NCBI GenBank assembly: GCA_026197015.1
Contig: JAPHRB010000022.1
Location: 1-26,340 of the forward strand
Length of the DNA: 26,340 nt
Source of the DNA: Gammaproteobacteria bacterium
GTDB lineage: Bacteria; Pseudomonadota; Gammaproteobacteria; SZUA-229
Direction: 5' to 3'
Below, in pieces: positions 1 to 7,537 of this stretch. The notes under the pieces were generated by a model, which made no database searches, had not been told where the DNA came from, and was given only the letters and a program-made list of their open reading frames with translations. Position 1 is the first letter of the stretch. Every line of letters starts with the position of its first letter. A program made the position numbers and the translations under genes.

Positions 1-110
1 CCTAAGAGCATAGGATTTTATTTGCTAACTTCGCATTCATTTGCGTTAAATGCTTTTGATTTTTCTTTCAACACTTTAGATACCTCCCTGAATACTAATA
101 TTTCTTCCTT

Positions 111-127
111 ATGTGACTACATCACAT
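111..127. promoter_or_regulatory. CRP-like dyad upstream of the DUF2892 gene
   Basis: ATGTGA (111-116) and TCACAT (122-127) form a perfect 6-base inverted repeat. It resembles the CRP/Vfr half-sites TGTGA and TCACA, but the half-sites are 5 bases apart rather than the usual 6. It lies about 65 bases before the DUF2892 start, a reasonable place for an activator site. The spacing makes a canonical CRP site doubtful. I see nothing else in bases 1-193 apart from a ribosome binding site (AAAGGTGAAG) just before the gene. Confidence 0.25.
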
Positions 128-193
128 ACACCTGTAGATATATCCTGCAAAATTAATCTGGTTTTAAACAAATGAAATATTAAAGGTGAAGTT

Positions 194-382
194 ATGTGTA
201 ATGTTGGTGGAATTGATCGAATCTTACGTATCATTATTGGTCTGGCTGTATTAAGCCTGGTTTTTATAGGACCACAAACACCATGGGGATGGTTGGGGTT
301 AATGCCTTTATTAACGGGTATTTTTAGTTTCTGCCCACTATATCCTTTAATTGGTGTAAAGACCTGCTCAACTAAAGATTAA
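194..382 (+). CDS. Small inner-membrane protein, DUF2892 (YgaP-like membrane domain)
   Basis: A 62-residue protein with two hydrophobic segments (about residues 10-28 and 31-50) separated by a short Gly/Trp/Pro turn. The N-terminal NVGGIDRILRI stretch and the C-terminal FCPLYPLIG stretch are typical of DUF2892, the family that also forms the membrane part of YgaP-type rhodanese proteins. Here it stands alone without a rhodanese domain. Its biochemical role is not established. A good ribosome binding site (AAAGGTGAAG) supports the start. It is transcribed towards the GspE-like gene and is followed by a hairpin that could end transcription. Cys residues at position 2 and in the CP motif could matter for sulfur chemistry, but that is only inference. 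Confidence 0.85.
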   Translation: MCNVGGIDRILRIIIGLAVLSLVFIGPQTPWGWLGLMPLLTGIFSFCPLYPLIGVKTCSTKD

Positions 383-395
383 CCATTAATAATTT

Positions 396-424
396 GGTGG
401 CACAGGGTTGCGCCACCTTTCTTA
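396..424 (+). terminator. Possible terminator after the DUF2892 gene
   Basis: GGTGGC (396-401) pairs with GCCACC (412-417) across a 10-base loop and is followed by TTTCTT. The stem is short and the T-run is broken, so it is a weak intrinsic terminator candidate. Its position between two convergent genes fits. Confidence 0.45.
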
Positions 425-443
425 CGTTTATTGAATTAATGCT

Positions 444-2219
444 CTACTCTACAGGTGGTGCCACTCTGAGCACTTCTTCAACCGTAGTTAAACCCGCAGC
501 GACTTTCAAGGCTCCACTCAAACGTAAGGGCCTCATACCTTCATTCATTGCCAGCTTTTTCAAATTCATAATATTTATATCTTCAGTAACAATCTCTTTA
601 ATTGCATTACTAAACGTAAACATTTCATAAAGCCCCATACGCCCCATGAACCCTGTATTTCTACATTCCAGACAGCCAACAGGTTTAAATATTTTTTTAG
701 GCTTACCGGGTTTCCAGGGTTTTACTAAAGCCTTCCAGGTCAAATCATCAATTTCTGTTTCCTGTTTACAATGCGGGCACAACACCCTGACCAGTCGTTG
801 GGCCATAACACCCAATATGGTCGACTGAATCAAATAGGCCGGTACGCCTATTTCCATTAATCGTGTCACCGCTGAAGGTGCATCGTTAGTATGTAAAGTT
901 GAAACGACCAGATGACCTGTTAGTGCAGCCTGAATTGCTATATCCGCTGTTTCCTTATCACGAATCTCACCAATCATAATTATATCCGGATCCTGTCTCA
1001 ATAAAGTACGAACCCCATTAGAAAAATCCAGACCAATGTTCTGTTGTACCTGCATCTGATTAAAACTACCCTCTATTAGCTCTATTGGGTCTTCAACCGT
1101 GCATACATTTACTTCTGGTTTTGCGAGTTGTTTGAGGCTGGTATAAAGCGTTGTGGTTTTACCCGAGCCAGTAGGTCCCGTTACAAGAATAATACCATTT
1201 GGTCTTGAAATCATGGATTGCCAACGCTCATCATCTGACTGACTAAAACCAAGCTCTCTAAAATTTTTCACCAGTACTTCAGGATCAAAAATTCGCATAA
1301 CCAGCTTTTCGCCAAATGCAGTGGGCATAGTAGATAATCGCAATTCGATTTCCACACCGTCCTGAGTTCGAGTTTTTAATCTTCCATCCTGTGGTCGACG
1401 TTTTTCAGCTACGTCCATGCGGCCCAGAATTTTTATTCTACTGGATACGGCAGCCATGACTGTAGAGGGAACCTGATAAACCTGATGCATTACCCCGTCT
1501 ATTCTAAAACGAATGTTACCAAGGTCACGTCGGGGTTCCAGATGTATATCACTAGCTCGCTGATCAAACGCATATTGTAATAACCAGTCTACAATATTAA
1601 CTACATGCTGATCATTAGCGTCCAGTTTGCCTGCACGGCCCAGCTCCATCAAACTTTCTAAATTACCGATTTCCTTGCCAAGGCCCTGAGACTCAGACTC
1701 AGCTCGATTAACCGACTTGGAAACCGTATAAAACTCTAACAGGTAACGTGAAATATCGTCAGGATTCGAGATAACTCGTCTAAATTCTTTATTATTTATA
1801 CGAGAAAGCTCTTGCTCCCACTCTTTAACAAATGGTTCTGCTGTCGCAATAGTAATAAATTGATCATCAACAGAAATTGGTAAAATATTGAATCGCGCAG
1901 CATACGCATAAGACATAACTGCCGTGATTTTTCCAACTTCAATTTTTAGAGGATCTATTCGATGATAGGGAATATCGACTTTTTCAGCCAGCCAGGTAGC
2001 TAGAACCTCAAGTGTTAGGAGGCTACTCTTATTTCGTTGATCAATCCATTGGCGTTCAGCGATAACGCATAATGGGTTTTTTTCCTGGTATTCTTTGCCA
2101 ACAGCCAATGTTCTTAACATATGGGCATTTTCGTTAGATACCATACCGTCATTTTCAAGCCATTTCAGTACTTCGTGTATATCTAGCTTCTTTTCGCTTT
2201 GCTGGATGACTGCATTCAT
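444..2219 (-). CDS. GspE/PilB-family secretion or pilus assembly ATPase
   Basis: A 591-residue cytoplasmic AAA+ ATPase of the type II secretion/type IV pilus family. The N-terminal third (about 1-170) looks like a T2SSE/MshE-type N domain. The C-terminal motor has Walker A GPTGSGKT (348-355), an acidic Walker B region ending in IGEIRD (416-421), a His box (GHLVVSTLHT, 435-444) and a four-cysteine zinc motif (CPHC 481-484 and CLEC 516-519). The tetracysteine motif places it with GspE/PilB/MshE rather than PilT. No pseudopilin, inner-membrane platform or secretin gene is nearby, so it is an orphan here and its machine must lie elsewhere. The N domain lacks clear RLGxxL repeats, so cyclic di-GMP binding is not supported. 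The first ATG fits the family length. Confidence 0.9.
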   Translation of the reverse strand: MNAVIQQSEKKLDIHEVLKWLENDGMVSNENAHMLRTLAVGKEYQEKNPLCVIAERQWIDQRNKSSLLTLEVLATWLAEKVDIPYHRIDPLKIEVGKITAVMSYAYAARFNILPISVDDQFITIATAEPFVKEWEQELSRINNKEFRRVISNPDDISRYLLEFYTVSKSVNRAESESQGLGKEIGNLESLMELGRAGKLDANDQHVVNIVDWLLQYAFDQRASDIHLEPRRDLGNIRFRIDGVMHQVYQVPSTVMAAVSSRIKILGRMDVAEKRRPQDGRLKTRTQDGVEIELRLSTMPTAFGEKLVMRIFDPEVLVKNFRELGFSQSDDERWQSMISRPNGIILVTGPTGSGKTTTLYTSLKQLAKPEVNVCTVEDPIELIEGSFNQMQVQQNIGLDFSNGVRTLLRQDPDIIMIGEIRDKETADIAIQAALTGHLVVSTLHTNDAPSAVTRLMEIGVPAYLIQSTILGVMAQRLVRVLCPHCKQETEIDDLTWKALVKPWKPGKPKKIFKPVGCLECRNTGFMGRMGLYEMFTFSNAIKEIVTEDINIMNLKKLAMNEGMRPLRLSGALKVAAGLTTVEEVLRVAPPVE

Positions 2220-2408
2220 GAGTAATAGCCGTTTCGTGGTATCAAATTTAAAGTACTTACCGAGTGTAGCAAATCAGATGCATCAAAACATCCTTTAGCC
2301 TGTATTCTTAAACACAATCTATAGAGATATTAAGATCACTATAATTTTAGAGCCAGCAATTTTACATATAAATCATCTCTAAATGATTCGCTAATCCAGC
2401 TCATTCAC

Positions 2409-3158
2409 CTAATACTTAAGCTTTATTAACTTACCTGGCTCAACCATGTTTGTATAATTAAACTCAGCTCTAACTTGATATTTGTTTTCTTTATTCGGAC
2501 TCATATCAATAGATTTAACTTTTGCAGAAATCTCCTGCTGATCAATAAGCACTATTAACTCCTGACCGATACTAAATTGCTTTTTCTGCGCATAACTTAA
2601 AGCGGCAACAGCAGATGCTTTTTGTGATGAAACAGATTCAATATATACAGCAGATTTATTTTCATCGGAAATAACCATGCCAGACACCATGTTAGTATTG
2701 ATAATATAGATAGACTCGCTTGCTTTTAATACAGACAACTTCATATCCCATTGTTCCAATAAACAATCGGCTTTAGCCTCATTCTGTTGTTCAAGTAAAT
2801 TTTTATATCGTCCGTCTATTTTTTGTAATTCAACCTCAGACAGCACCGTCCTCTCAAATAGTTCTTCTGCCTGCTCAAATTCTAACCTGGCATCAAAAAC
2901 CAGAGGTTCAAATTTTTTTACTGTTGCCTGACATTTTTGAGTTCTGTATTTAAAGGGCGTTGCAATCAAATTTGCTAAAACACCTCCTTTTTTTACTTCC
3001 TGGCCAATATCTGATGTTACCTTTTCAATAACGCCATTCACAGCAAAACCATACTTTTGATAACCTGACCAGTCAAGCTTTGCATCCAGCTCAACAGCTA
3101 AAGAGCTTGCGCAAAAACTTAATAGTAAACCTGAAAGTAACAATCTACTCTTTATCAT
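2409..3158 (-). CDS. Short periplasmic adaptor (HlyD/membrane-fusion-protein-like)
   Basis: About 249 residues from the chosen start. An N-terminal signal peptide (about 1-22) is followed by a lipoyl-like half motif (GVIEKVTSDIGQEVKKG, about 42-58), a helical hairpin (about 77-135) whose tip reads FERTVLSEVELQ, then beta-rich segments ending in a VEPGKLIKLKY strand. This order matches the periplasmic adaptors that join inner-membrane pumps to TolC channels, though the protein is shorter than the usual 350-400 residues. The mature protein has only two cysteines, C76 and C132. It lies just downstream of a TolC-family gene, and no pump gene is present. I chose ATG 3158 because it directly precedes the signal peptide. 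Starts at 3197 or 3209 are possible and would add 13-17 residues. Confidence 0.75.
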   Translation of the reverse strand: MIKSRLLLSGLLLSFCASSLAVELDAKLDWSGYQKYGFAVNGVIEKVTSDIGQEVKKGGVLANLIATPFKYRTQKCQATVKKFEPLVFDARLEFEQAEELFERTVLSEVELQKIDGRYKNLLEQQNEAKADCLLEQWDMKLSVLKASESIYIINTNMVSGMVISDENKSAVYIESVSSQKASAVAALSYAQKKQFSIGQELIVLIDQQEISAKVKSIDMSPNKENKYQVRAEFNYTNMVEPGKLIKLKY

Positions 3159-3226
3159 TATTAACTCATACCTGACTGTGTTTTTTTTCTGCTTCATGTT
3201 AATAACCATTTAATGCATGCCTATTG

Positions 3227-4504
3227 CTAAAACAAATTAGTTTCACCTGATAATAATCGTAATTGCATCCTGGCCAAAAAAAGTTCAAAATCATTTTTTG
3301 CTTTTTTATATTGTATTTCTGAAATTGCAACCAATGAACTACCTAAGTTAGTTTTAACTTCCATTTCATATAAGGCTCGGCTTTTATCAAGACTCAGTTC
3401 TCTAAATTCCTGTGAAGTCTCGAGTTGTTTTTTTCGTTTACTTAAAACATCATTTTTTTGCCATAAGGCTAATACGCGTTTACGTAAATTTATTTCCATA
3501 TTAAGTAGACTAGCTCGCTGCTTAAGCCATGCAGCTCGTGCCATGGAAACATCTTTTTTAATGCTGCTATTTTCATACAATGGAATCACCAGATTAAGCT
3601 GTGCACGCCAGTCATCATTTGAACCGGTTAGACGAGCGTATTCCGACACTTCAATTTCTGCATCCAGTCTGGGGCCGAATTTTTTAGCTGCTGCCGAAAC
3701 CCTTTGACTTGCTGCTTCCAGACGCTTTTTTTCTAGAGACATTTGTGGATTATTTAACATGATTGTTTGCAGCAATTCTGGATAGTCAATGACTTCATTG
3801 TCAGAAAAATCTAGTATTGGAAACTTTAAATTTGATGGTAACTCTGTTGGCCTATTAAGCAATTCAGCTAACACAGCTCTACTATGACGTTGATTTATTT
3901 CACTCAACTGTCGCTGATGGAGTACATCGATGTAACTATTTTCTGATTCTAAAAGATCCACATCAGAAACCTGAGATAATGAATGCCGATCTTGCGCTGA
4001 CTCAAAACGAATATATGCTACTGCCAAAGATTCATTATCCCAGGCATATTTTAAGTCACTTAAAATCACTTCAAAAAACTGTTTTGCAATATCAATTTGT
4101 CTCAAACCAATTATATATGGCATGTAGTTTTGTATTGCAAGCTGTTCGGTTTGTGCCGCCTGAATATCAGCAGCACTAGAACCAAAGTTGTAAATTGGCT
4201 TGGTCATTCGAAGTGAAACACGACTATCATTAGATGACTGATCAACTGCTATTCGCGACGGCTCAATATAAGCCGCCTCTATCTCCAGTTGCGCTTTAAA
4301 ACCCAAACTGGCTTCCGCCTGCTCTACTACAGATTGTGCGGCCATTATTGATGCTTCTGCTTCAATCAATTGATAATGCTGTTTATCACCCGCTAACTCA
4401 ATTGCCTGTTGCAAACTGAGAGGGTCAGGTAAAGCCTCTGCCAAAACAACAGGCATATTTATCAGACAGAAAATCAAACAGATTATTTTATTTAAAGTAT
4501 TCAC
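3227..4504 (-). CDS. TolC-family outer-membrane channel protein
   Basis: A 425-residue protein with a signal peptide (about 1-22, ending VLAEA) and then long amphipathic helices in two similar halves. The pattern DPLSLQQAIELA near the N terminus (about 27-38) and its counterpart with LNNPQMSLEKKRLEAASQRV (around 250-270) mark the two outer membrane efflux protein repeats. TolC-like trimers form an outer-membrane barrel with a periplasmic tunnel for export. The start codon is GTG, with no strong ribosome binding site. The gene sits 41 bases after a periplasmic thioredoxin-fold gene and before the adaptor gene, apparently in one transcription unit. Its only cysteines are in the signal peptide. 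The substrate cannot be told from sequence. Confidence 0.85.
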   Translation of the reverse strand: MNTLNKIICLIFCLINMPVVLAEALPDPLSLQQAIELAGDKQHYQLIEAEASIMAAQSVVEQAEASLGFKAQLEIEAAYIEPSRIAVDQSSNDSRVSLRMTKPIYNFGSSAADIQAAQTEQLAIQNYMPYIIGLRQIDIAKQFFEVILSDLKYAWDNESLAVAYIRFESAQDRHSLSQVSDVDLLESENSYIDVLHQRQLSEINQRHSRAVLAELLNRPTELPSNLKFPILDFSDNEVIDYPELLQTIMLNNPQMSLEKKRLEAASQRVSAAAKKFGPRLDAEIEVSEYARLTGSNDDWRAQLNLVIPLYENSSIKKDVSMARAAWLKQRASLLNMEINLRKRVLALWQKNDVLSKRKKQLETSQEFRELSLDKSRALYEMEVKTNLGSSLVAISEIQYKKAKNDFELFLARMQLRLLSGETNLF

Positions 4505-4545
4505 GCTTATGATTTATATACTTCGTAATTTACTATTCTAATTTT

Positions 4546-5091
4546 TCAATTAGCTAATTCTGATTGCCGTCTAGCTCGTTTATAACGAGTAAAACTAGAT
4601 TTTTTATATTCTTCATTCACCATGTACTCACCCAGCCAGATAAATTCTTTTACACTAGATGTTGGGCCGGTATATTTAACGACTCTTTTACCAGTTAAAT
4701 CAAAAAAGGCAAGGACAGGTGTTGCACGAACTCTCTGCTGCTTAAATGAAAAGTCTTTTTGAGTAGTTTCAATGCCCTGAAAATCAGTCATTTCAACATC
4801 ACCTTCAATATTCACCTGAAAAATTTTGAAATGTTTTTTGTAAAATGAAAGAACTTCGGGCTGGTTTAGAACAGTCGTTTTCATACGATGACAGAACGGG
4901 CATTCATCCATTTCGAAGAAGATAAAAACACCCTTTTTACCTTCTTCTTTGGCCATTTCAAGCTCTTCGGAGAAATCACCAAAACTTTTATCAAAAAAAG
5001 TCTGCTCGTTAGCATAGAGTTTAGTCTGCATTGAAGAAACTAAAATGGTTATGAAAAGCACTAAATTTAACTGCAAATGAAGTTTACTCAT
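4546..5091 (-). CDS. Periplasmic thioredoxin-fold protein (CPFC motif, SoxW/thioredoxin-like)
   Basis: About 181 residues with a signal peptide (about 1-28, ending KLYA). The redox motif CPFC (64-67) lies in the context FFEMDECPFCHRM, and a cis-proline loop RATPV follows about 60 residues later. This is the layout of small secreted thioredoxin-like proteins such as SoxW and the thioredoxin_2/7 groups. The C-terminal tail is basic (YKRARRQ). It is probably a periplasmic disulfide reductase or isomerase, since CxFC proteins often act on particular partners. It is the first gene of a minus-strand unit with the TolC-like and adaptor genes. The frame is open back to GTG 5127, but ATG 5091 gives a normal signal peptide. 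Confidence 0.75.
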   Translation of the reverse strand: MSKLHLQLNLVLFITILVSSMQTKLYANEQTFFDKSFGDFSEELEMAKEEGKKGVFIFFEMDECPFCHRMKTTVLNQPEVLSFYKKHFKIFQVNIEGDVEMTDFQGIETTQKDFSFKQQRVRATPVLAFFDLTGKRVVKYTGPTSSVKEFIWLGEYMVNEEYKKSSFTRYKRARRQSELAN

Positions 5092-5182
5092 ATCGGACAC
5101 TTTATTTAAACCGTTTAAACACAACACATATTATAAGACAGGCATCTTAGAATATGTGTTTTTTTTCCACTTCCTTAAACCT

Positions 5183-5211
5183 AAAAAAGGGCTCGCAATT
5201 GCGAGCCCTTT
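5183..5211 (-). terminator. Rho-independent terminator of the LysM lipoprotein gene
   Basis: A perfect 26-base palindrome (5186-5211), AAAGGGCTCGC paired around a central AATT, reads on the minus strand as a GC-rich hairpin followed by a run of six T. It lies about 28 bases past the stop of the LysM gene and separates it from the thioredoxin-fold gene. Confidence 0.85.
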
Positions 5212-5238
5212 CAAATACTACACTAAACAAGAGTTAAC

Positions 5239-5904
5239 TTACTGTGCAAGATACGCCTCATCAGAAGCCTCTGTTGAACCTACAGACCATGCACCACGTG
5301 TTTTAGCATGATTAACAGCCGCATCTACATCAGCACCTGATGCACTTCGATCGATATCAAATACCTGACCTGGGTGAATTAAATCCGCATCTTTAATCTG
5401 ACCACGGTTTGCTTTATAAATTAATGGCCACTGGTAAGGATTAGAGTAAATGTTATCTTTAGCAGAAATGTTCCATAAGTTATCACCACCTACTACTTCA
5501 TATGAATCATCACCAGACATTGCTGCACCCTGCTTTGAAGATGCATCATCTTCTGATGCACCCGAAATTGCAGCACTGTCTTTTAATCTGGCTTCTTCAG
5601 CTTTCGCCTGTTTCATAGCGGCTTCAGCCTGACGCTGCGCTTTATTTGCCAGCTCAGTTGCTTTCGCGTAATCACCATCTGCTAATGCTGCTTCAGCACT
5701 TTCAATGATCTTTCCTGTATCACGCCATTCAGCATTCATTTTCTTCGCCTGCGCATTGCTAGATTTTGCATCTGCAATTGCCTGTTCAGCAGTTGCCTGA
5801 TCTACAACAGCATCACCATCTTCTGGAGTTGATGCACAACCTGCAACAAGGCCTAAAACTAGCATCATCATAAAAAATGATTTTAAAAGGTGGTTAAATT
5901 TCAT
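5239..5904 (-). CDS. LysM-domain lipoprotein with an Ala-rich helical region
   Basis: A 221-residue lipoprotein. The signal sequence ends in lipobox LVAGC with lipidated Cys23. Ala follows at +2, so sorting to the outer membrane is expected. Residues 33-110 form an Ala/Lys/Glu-rich helical region (DUF4398-like), 110-133 is a Ser/Ala/Asp linker, and 135-186 is a LysM domain (YEVVGGDNLWNIS ... IHPGQVFDI) expected to bind peptidoglycan. It likely tethers the outer membrane to the wall or helps wall maintenance. It is a single-gene unit: a TTGACA promoter upstream and a strong terminator downstream. The start has GGAG about 10 bases upstream. Confidence 0.85.
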   Translation of the reverse strand: MKFNHLLKSFFMMMLVLGLVAGCASTPEDGDAVVDQATAEQAIADAKSSNAQAKKMNAEWRDTGKIIESAEAALADGDYAKATELANKAQRQAEAAMKQAKAEEARLKDSAAISGASEDDASSKQGAAMSGDDSYEVVGGDNLWNISAKDNIYSNPYQWPLIYKANRGQIKDADLIHPGQVFDIDRSASGADVDAAVNHAKTRGAWSVGSTEASDEAYLAQ

Positions 5905-5946
5905 CTTGTTCGTCTCCGGTAGACTTTTTTATATAGTTAGTAGGAG

Positions 5947-5975
5947 AAATTAGCAACGACACCATGAAGTGTCAA
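5947..5975 (-). promoter_or_regulatory. Sigma-70-type promoter for the LysM lipoprotein gene
   Basis: On the minus strand, a perfect -35 TTGACA (5975-5970) is separated by exactly 17 bases from a weak -10 TAATTT (5952-5947), about 43 bases before the start codon. The -35 match and spacing are strong. The -10 matches only three of six consensus bases. Confidence 0.5.
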
Positions 5976-6041
5976 GCAAATCCCCCAAATAGGTCAGCTT
6001 TAATTTACGAGTGTGACCTATATCATATTTAGACCATATAC

Positions 6042-6069
6042 TTACTGACACCTAGTGGTACGTCAGTAA
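6042..6069. repeat. Inverted repeat between the LysM gene and arsC
   Basis: TTACTGAC (6042-6049) and GTCAGTAA (6062-6069) form a perfect 8-base inverted repeat. Inner ACC and GGT could extend the stem with a 2-base bulge. It sits between divergent genes, about 54 bases before arsC, and could be a repressor operator or a leader hairpin. I do not recognise a known regulator's consensus. Confidence 0.4.
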
Positions 6070-6122
6070 ATACGTTATTCTTGCCTGCCCCAACTATAAA
6101 GCATAAACAGGGTCTTTAAAAG

Positions 6123-6476
6123 ATGACTGAATCTATAAAAATATTCCATAATCCACGGTGTTCTAAATCTCGTATGGCTATGACATTACTTACTGAGAAA
6201 GGAATCAAGCCTGAAGTTGTAGAATACCTCACAACACCGCCCTCAAAGCAGGAACTTGAAGACATACTCAATATGTTGAATTGTCAGCCTCGACAACTGA
6301 TGCGCACTCATGAACAGGAGTATAAGGACAATAACTTATCTGACGAATCTCTTAGCCGCGACCAGTTAATTGATGCGATGCTTAAATTCCCAAAACTCAT
6401 CGAACGACCTATTGTTATAAACAATGGCAAAGCTGCAATAGGCAGGCCTACTGAATCTATACTTGAGATTTTATAA
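6123..6476 (+). CDS. arsC: Arsenate reductase-like protein, glutaredoxin type (YfgD-like)
   Basis: 117 residues with the ArsC/Spx thioredoxin fold. The catalytic Cys13 is in NPRCSKSR near the N terminus. The arginines that bind the oxyanion in ArsC are in LMRTHEQEYKD, IERPIVI and GRPTESIL. It is closest in pattern to E. coli YfgD, a chromosomal relative of ArsC for which arsenate reduction is presumed rather than central. No arsR or arsB is nearby, so a dedicated arsenic operon is unlikely. The stop codon abuts the wrbA start with no gap, so the two are probably translationally coupled. The wrbA-DUF2069 neighbourhood is familiar from gammaproteobacteria. Confidence 0.85.
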   Translation: MTESIKIFHNPRCSKSRMAMTLLTEKGIKPEVVEYLTTPPSKQELEDILNMLNCQPRQLMRTHEQEYKDNNLSDESLSRDQLIDAMLKFPKLIERPIVINNGKAAIGRPTESILEIL

Positions 6477-7073
6477 ATGATTGAAGTCATGGTTTTATAC
6501 TATAGCCAGGGTGGCTTAACTGCAGAAATGGCACGAACTATTGCCCGTGGAGTCGAAGAAGTAGAAGGCGTACAGGCCAGATTAAGAACGGTTCCTGCCA
6601 TTTCTACTGTTTGTGATGCAACTGAGCCCGTAGTACCTGAAGCGGGAGCGCCTTATGCTCTGCATTCTGATTTAGAGCAATGTGACGGCCTGATATTGGG
6701 TAGTCCAACCCACTTTGGTAATATGGCAGCTGCTTTGAAACACTTTATAGATGGTAGTGGTAGTTTATGGATGTCAGGGGCACTTATAGATAAACCCGCT
6801 GCTGTATTTACCTCAACCGCGAGTATTCACGGCGGTCAGGAATCAACCTTGTTAAGTATGTTATTGCCTCTATTACACCACGGAATGATTATTATGGGGT
6901 TACCTTACAGTGAGGCCTCATTACACAAAACAACTACCGGAGGCACCCCCTACGGTGCCAGTCGCCTTAATAGTGATAACAATGCTCCTCTGGATGAAGA
7001 CGAAAAAAATCTATGTCTGGCGCTGGGTAGACGTGTTGCTGAGTCAGCCATTAAACTAAAACCGACAACATAG
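6477..7073 (+). CDS. wrbA: NAD(P)H:quinone oxidoreductase, WrbA family
   Basis: A 198-residue flavodoxin-fold protein that binds FMN and reduces quinones by two electrons. The N-terminal phosphate-binding loop is YYSQGGLTAEMA (about 8-19). SPTHFGNMAAALKHFID (about 76-92) and STASIHGGQE (about 112-121) are WrbA signatures, followed by the GGTPYGAS loop that contacts the flavin. The length matches the family. It starts immediately after the arsC stop and is followed 6 bases on by the DUF2069 gene, which makes a three-gene operon. Such proteins are thought to limit quinone redox cycling under oxidative stress. Confidence 0.9.
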   Translation: MIEVMVLYYSQGGLTAEMARTIARGVEEVEGVQARLRTVPAISTVCDATEPVVPEAGAPYALHSDLEQCDGLILGSPTHFGNMAAALKHFIDGSGSLWMSGALIDKPAAVFTSTASIHGGQESTLLSMLLPLLHHGMIIMGLPYSEASLHKTTTGGTPYGASRLNSDNNAPLDEDEKNLCLALGRRVAESAIKLKPTT

Positions 7074-7079
7074 ATTTCA

Positions 7080-7463
7080 ATGAATAAAATTAAACTATCG
7101 CGACTCAGCACACTAGTGGGCTATTTTGGCTTACTTATATTTATTCCTGTCTGGCATATATTAGTCATTCCACTGGATGCTAAATTCATGTCAATTACTC
7201 TACTCGTGCAAATAGGGCCACTTATGTTTCCTCTAAGAGGAATATTACATGGCAGGGTATACACTCACGCATGGACTATGTACCTGGCATTATTCTATTT
7301 TGTTATCGGGGTCTGGTACGCTGGAGATGAAAGCACGCGTAATTTTGGTGTTGTTTTCAGTTTGTTAAGTATTCTGTTTTTTATAGGAACTATGCTATAT
7401 ACACGTTATCAGGGCATGGCAAATAATGTGCAAAACCTTGCTAAATCAGATACTGAAGATTGA
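7080..7463 (+). CDS. DUF2069 inner-membrane protein
   Basis: 127 residues with four predicted membrane segments (about 12-32, 37-55, 64-84 and 91-109) and a short polar C terminus. The motif around GRVYTHAW and the paired TYPLxxL-like helices fit DUF2069, a family of unknown function found next to wrbA in many gammaproteobacteria. It is the last gene of the arsC-wrbA-DUF2069 unit, 6 bases after wrbA. No catalytic motif is visible, so no function is proposed. Confidence 0.75.
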   Translation: MNKIKLSRLSTLVGYFGLLIFIPVWHILVIPLDAKFMSITLLVQIGPLMFPLRGILHGRVYTHAWTMYLALFYFVIGVWYAGDESTRNFGVVFSLLSILFFIGTMLYTRYQGMANNVQNLAKSDTED

Positions 7464-7464
7464 T

Positions 7465-7478
7465 TTGATATAGATCAT
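7465..7478. promoter_or_regulatory. FNR/ANR-type binding site upstream of the hemerythrin-like gene
   Basis: TTGATATAGATCAT matches the FNR consensus TTGAT-N4-ATCAA at nine of ten defined positions. It lies directly after the DUF2069 stop, with its centre about 66 bases before the next start codon. That is compatible with oxygen-responsive control of the hemerythrin-like gene. No clear -10 hexamer stands at the ideal distance for a class II site. Confidence 0.55.
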
Positions 7479-7537
7479 TTTTTATTTTTTTCATCACGTT
7501 AACCTAACCATACCCGCTTAATTTAACTGGAAATAAA

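Noticed and set aside
394..630. Open frames opposite real genes (such as this one, within the GspE-like gene region)
   Set aside because: They lack ribosome binding sites and family patterns and run antisense to clearly coding sequence.
1750..2219. A cyclic di-GMP-binding MshE-type N domain in the GspE-like ATPase
   Set aside because: The RLGxxL...G repeats that define that binding motif are not visible in residues 1-170.
2220..2408. Terminator, promoter or small gene in the 189-base gap between the adaptor and GspE-like genes
   Set aside because: Only a weak AATCAT/ATGATT pairing without a T-run and no convincing -35/-10 pair or coding signal.
6123..6476. An arsenic resistance operon
   Set aside because: Only an arsC-like gene is present, with no arsR, arsB or arsH. 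The neighbours match the chromosomal yfgD context.
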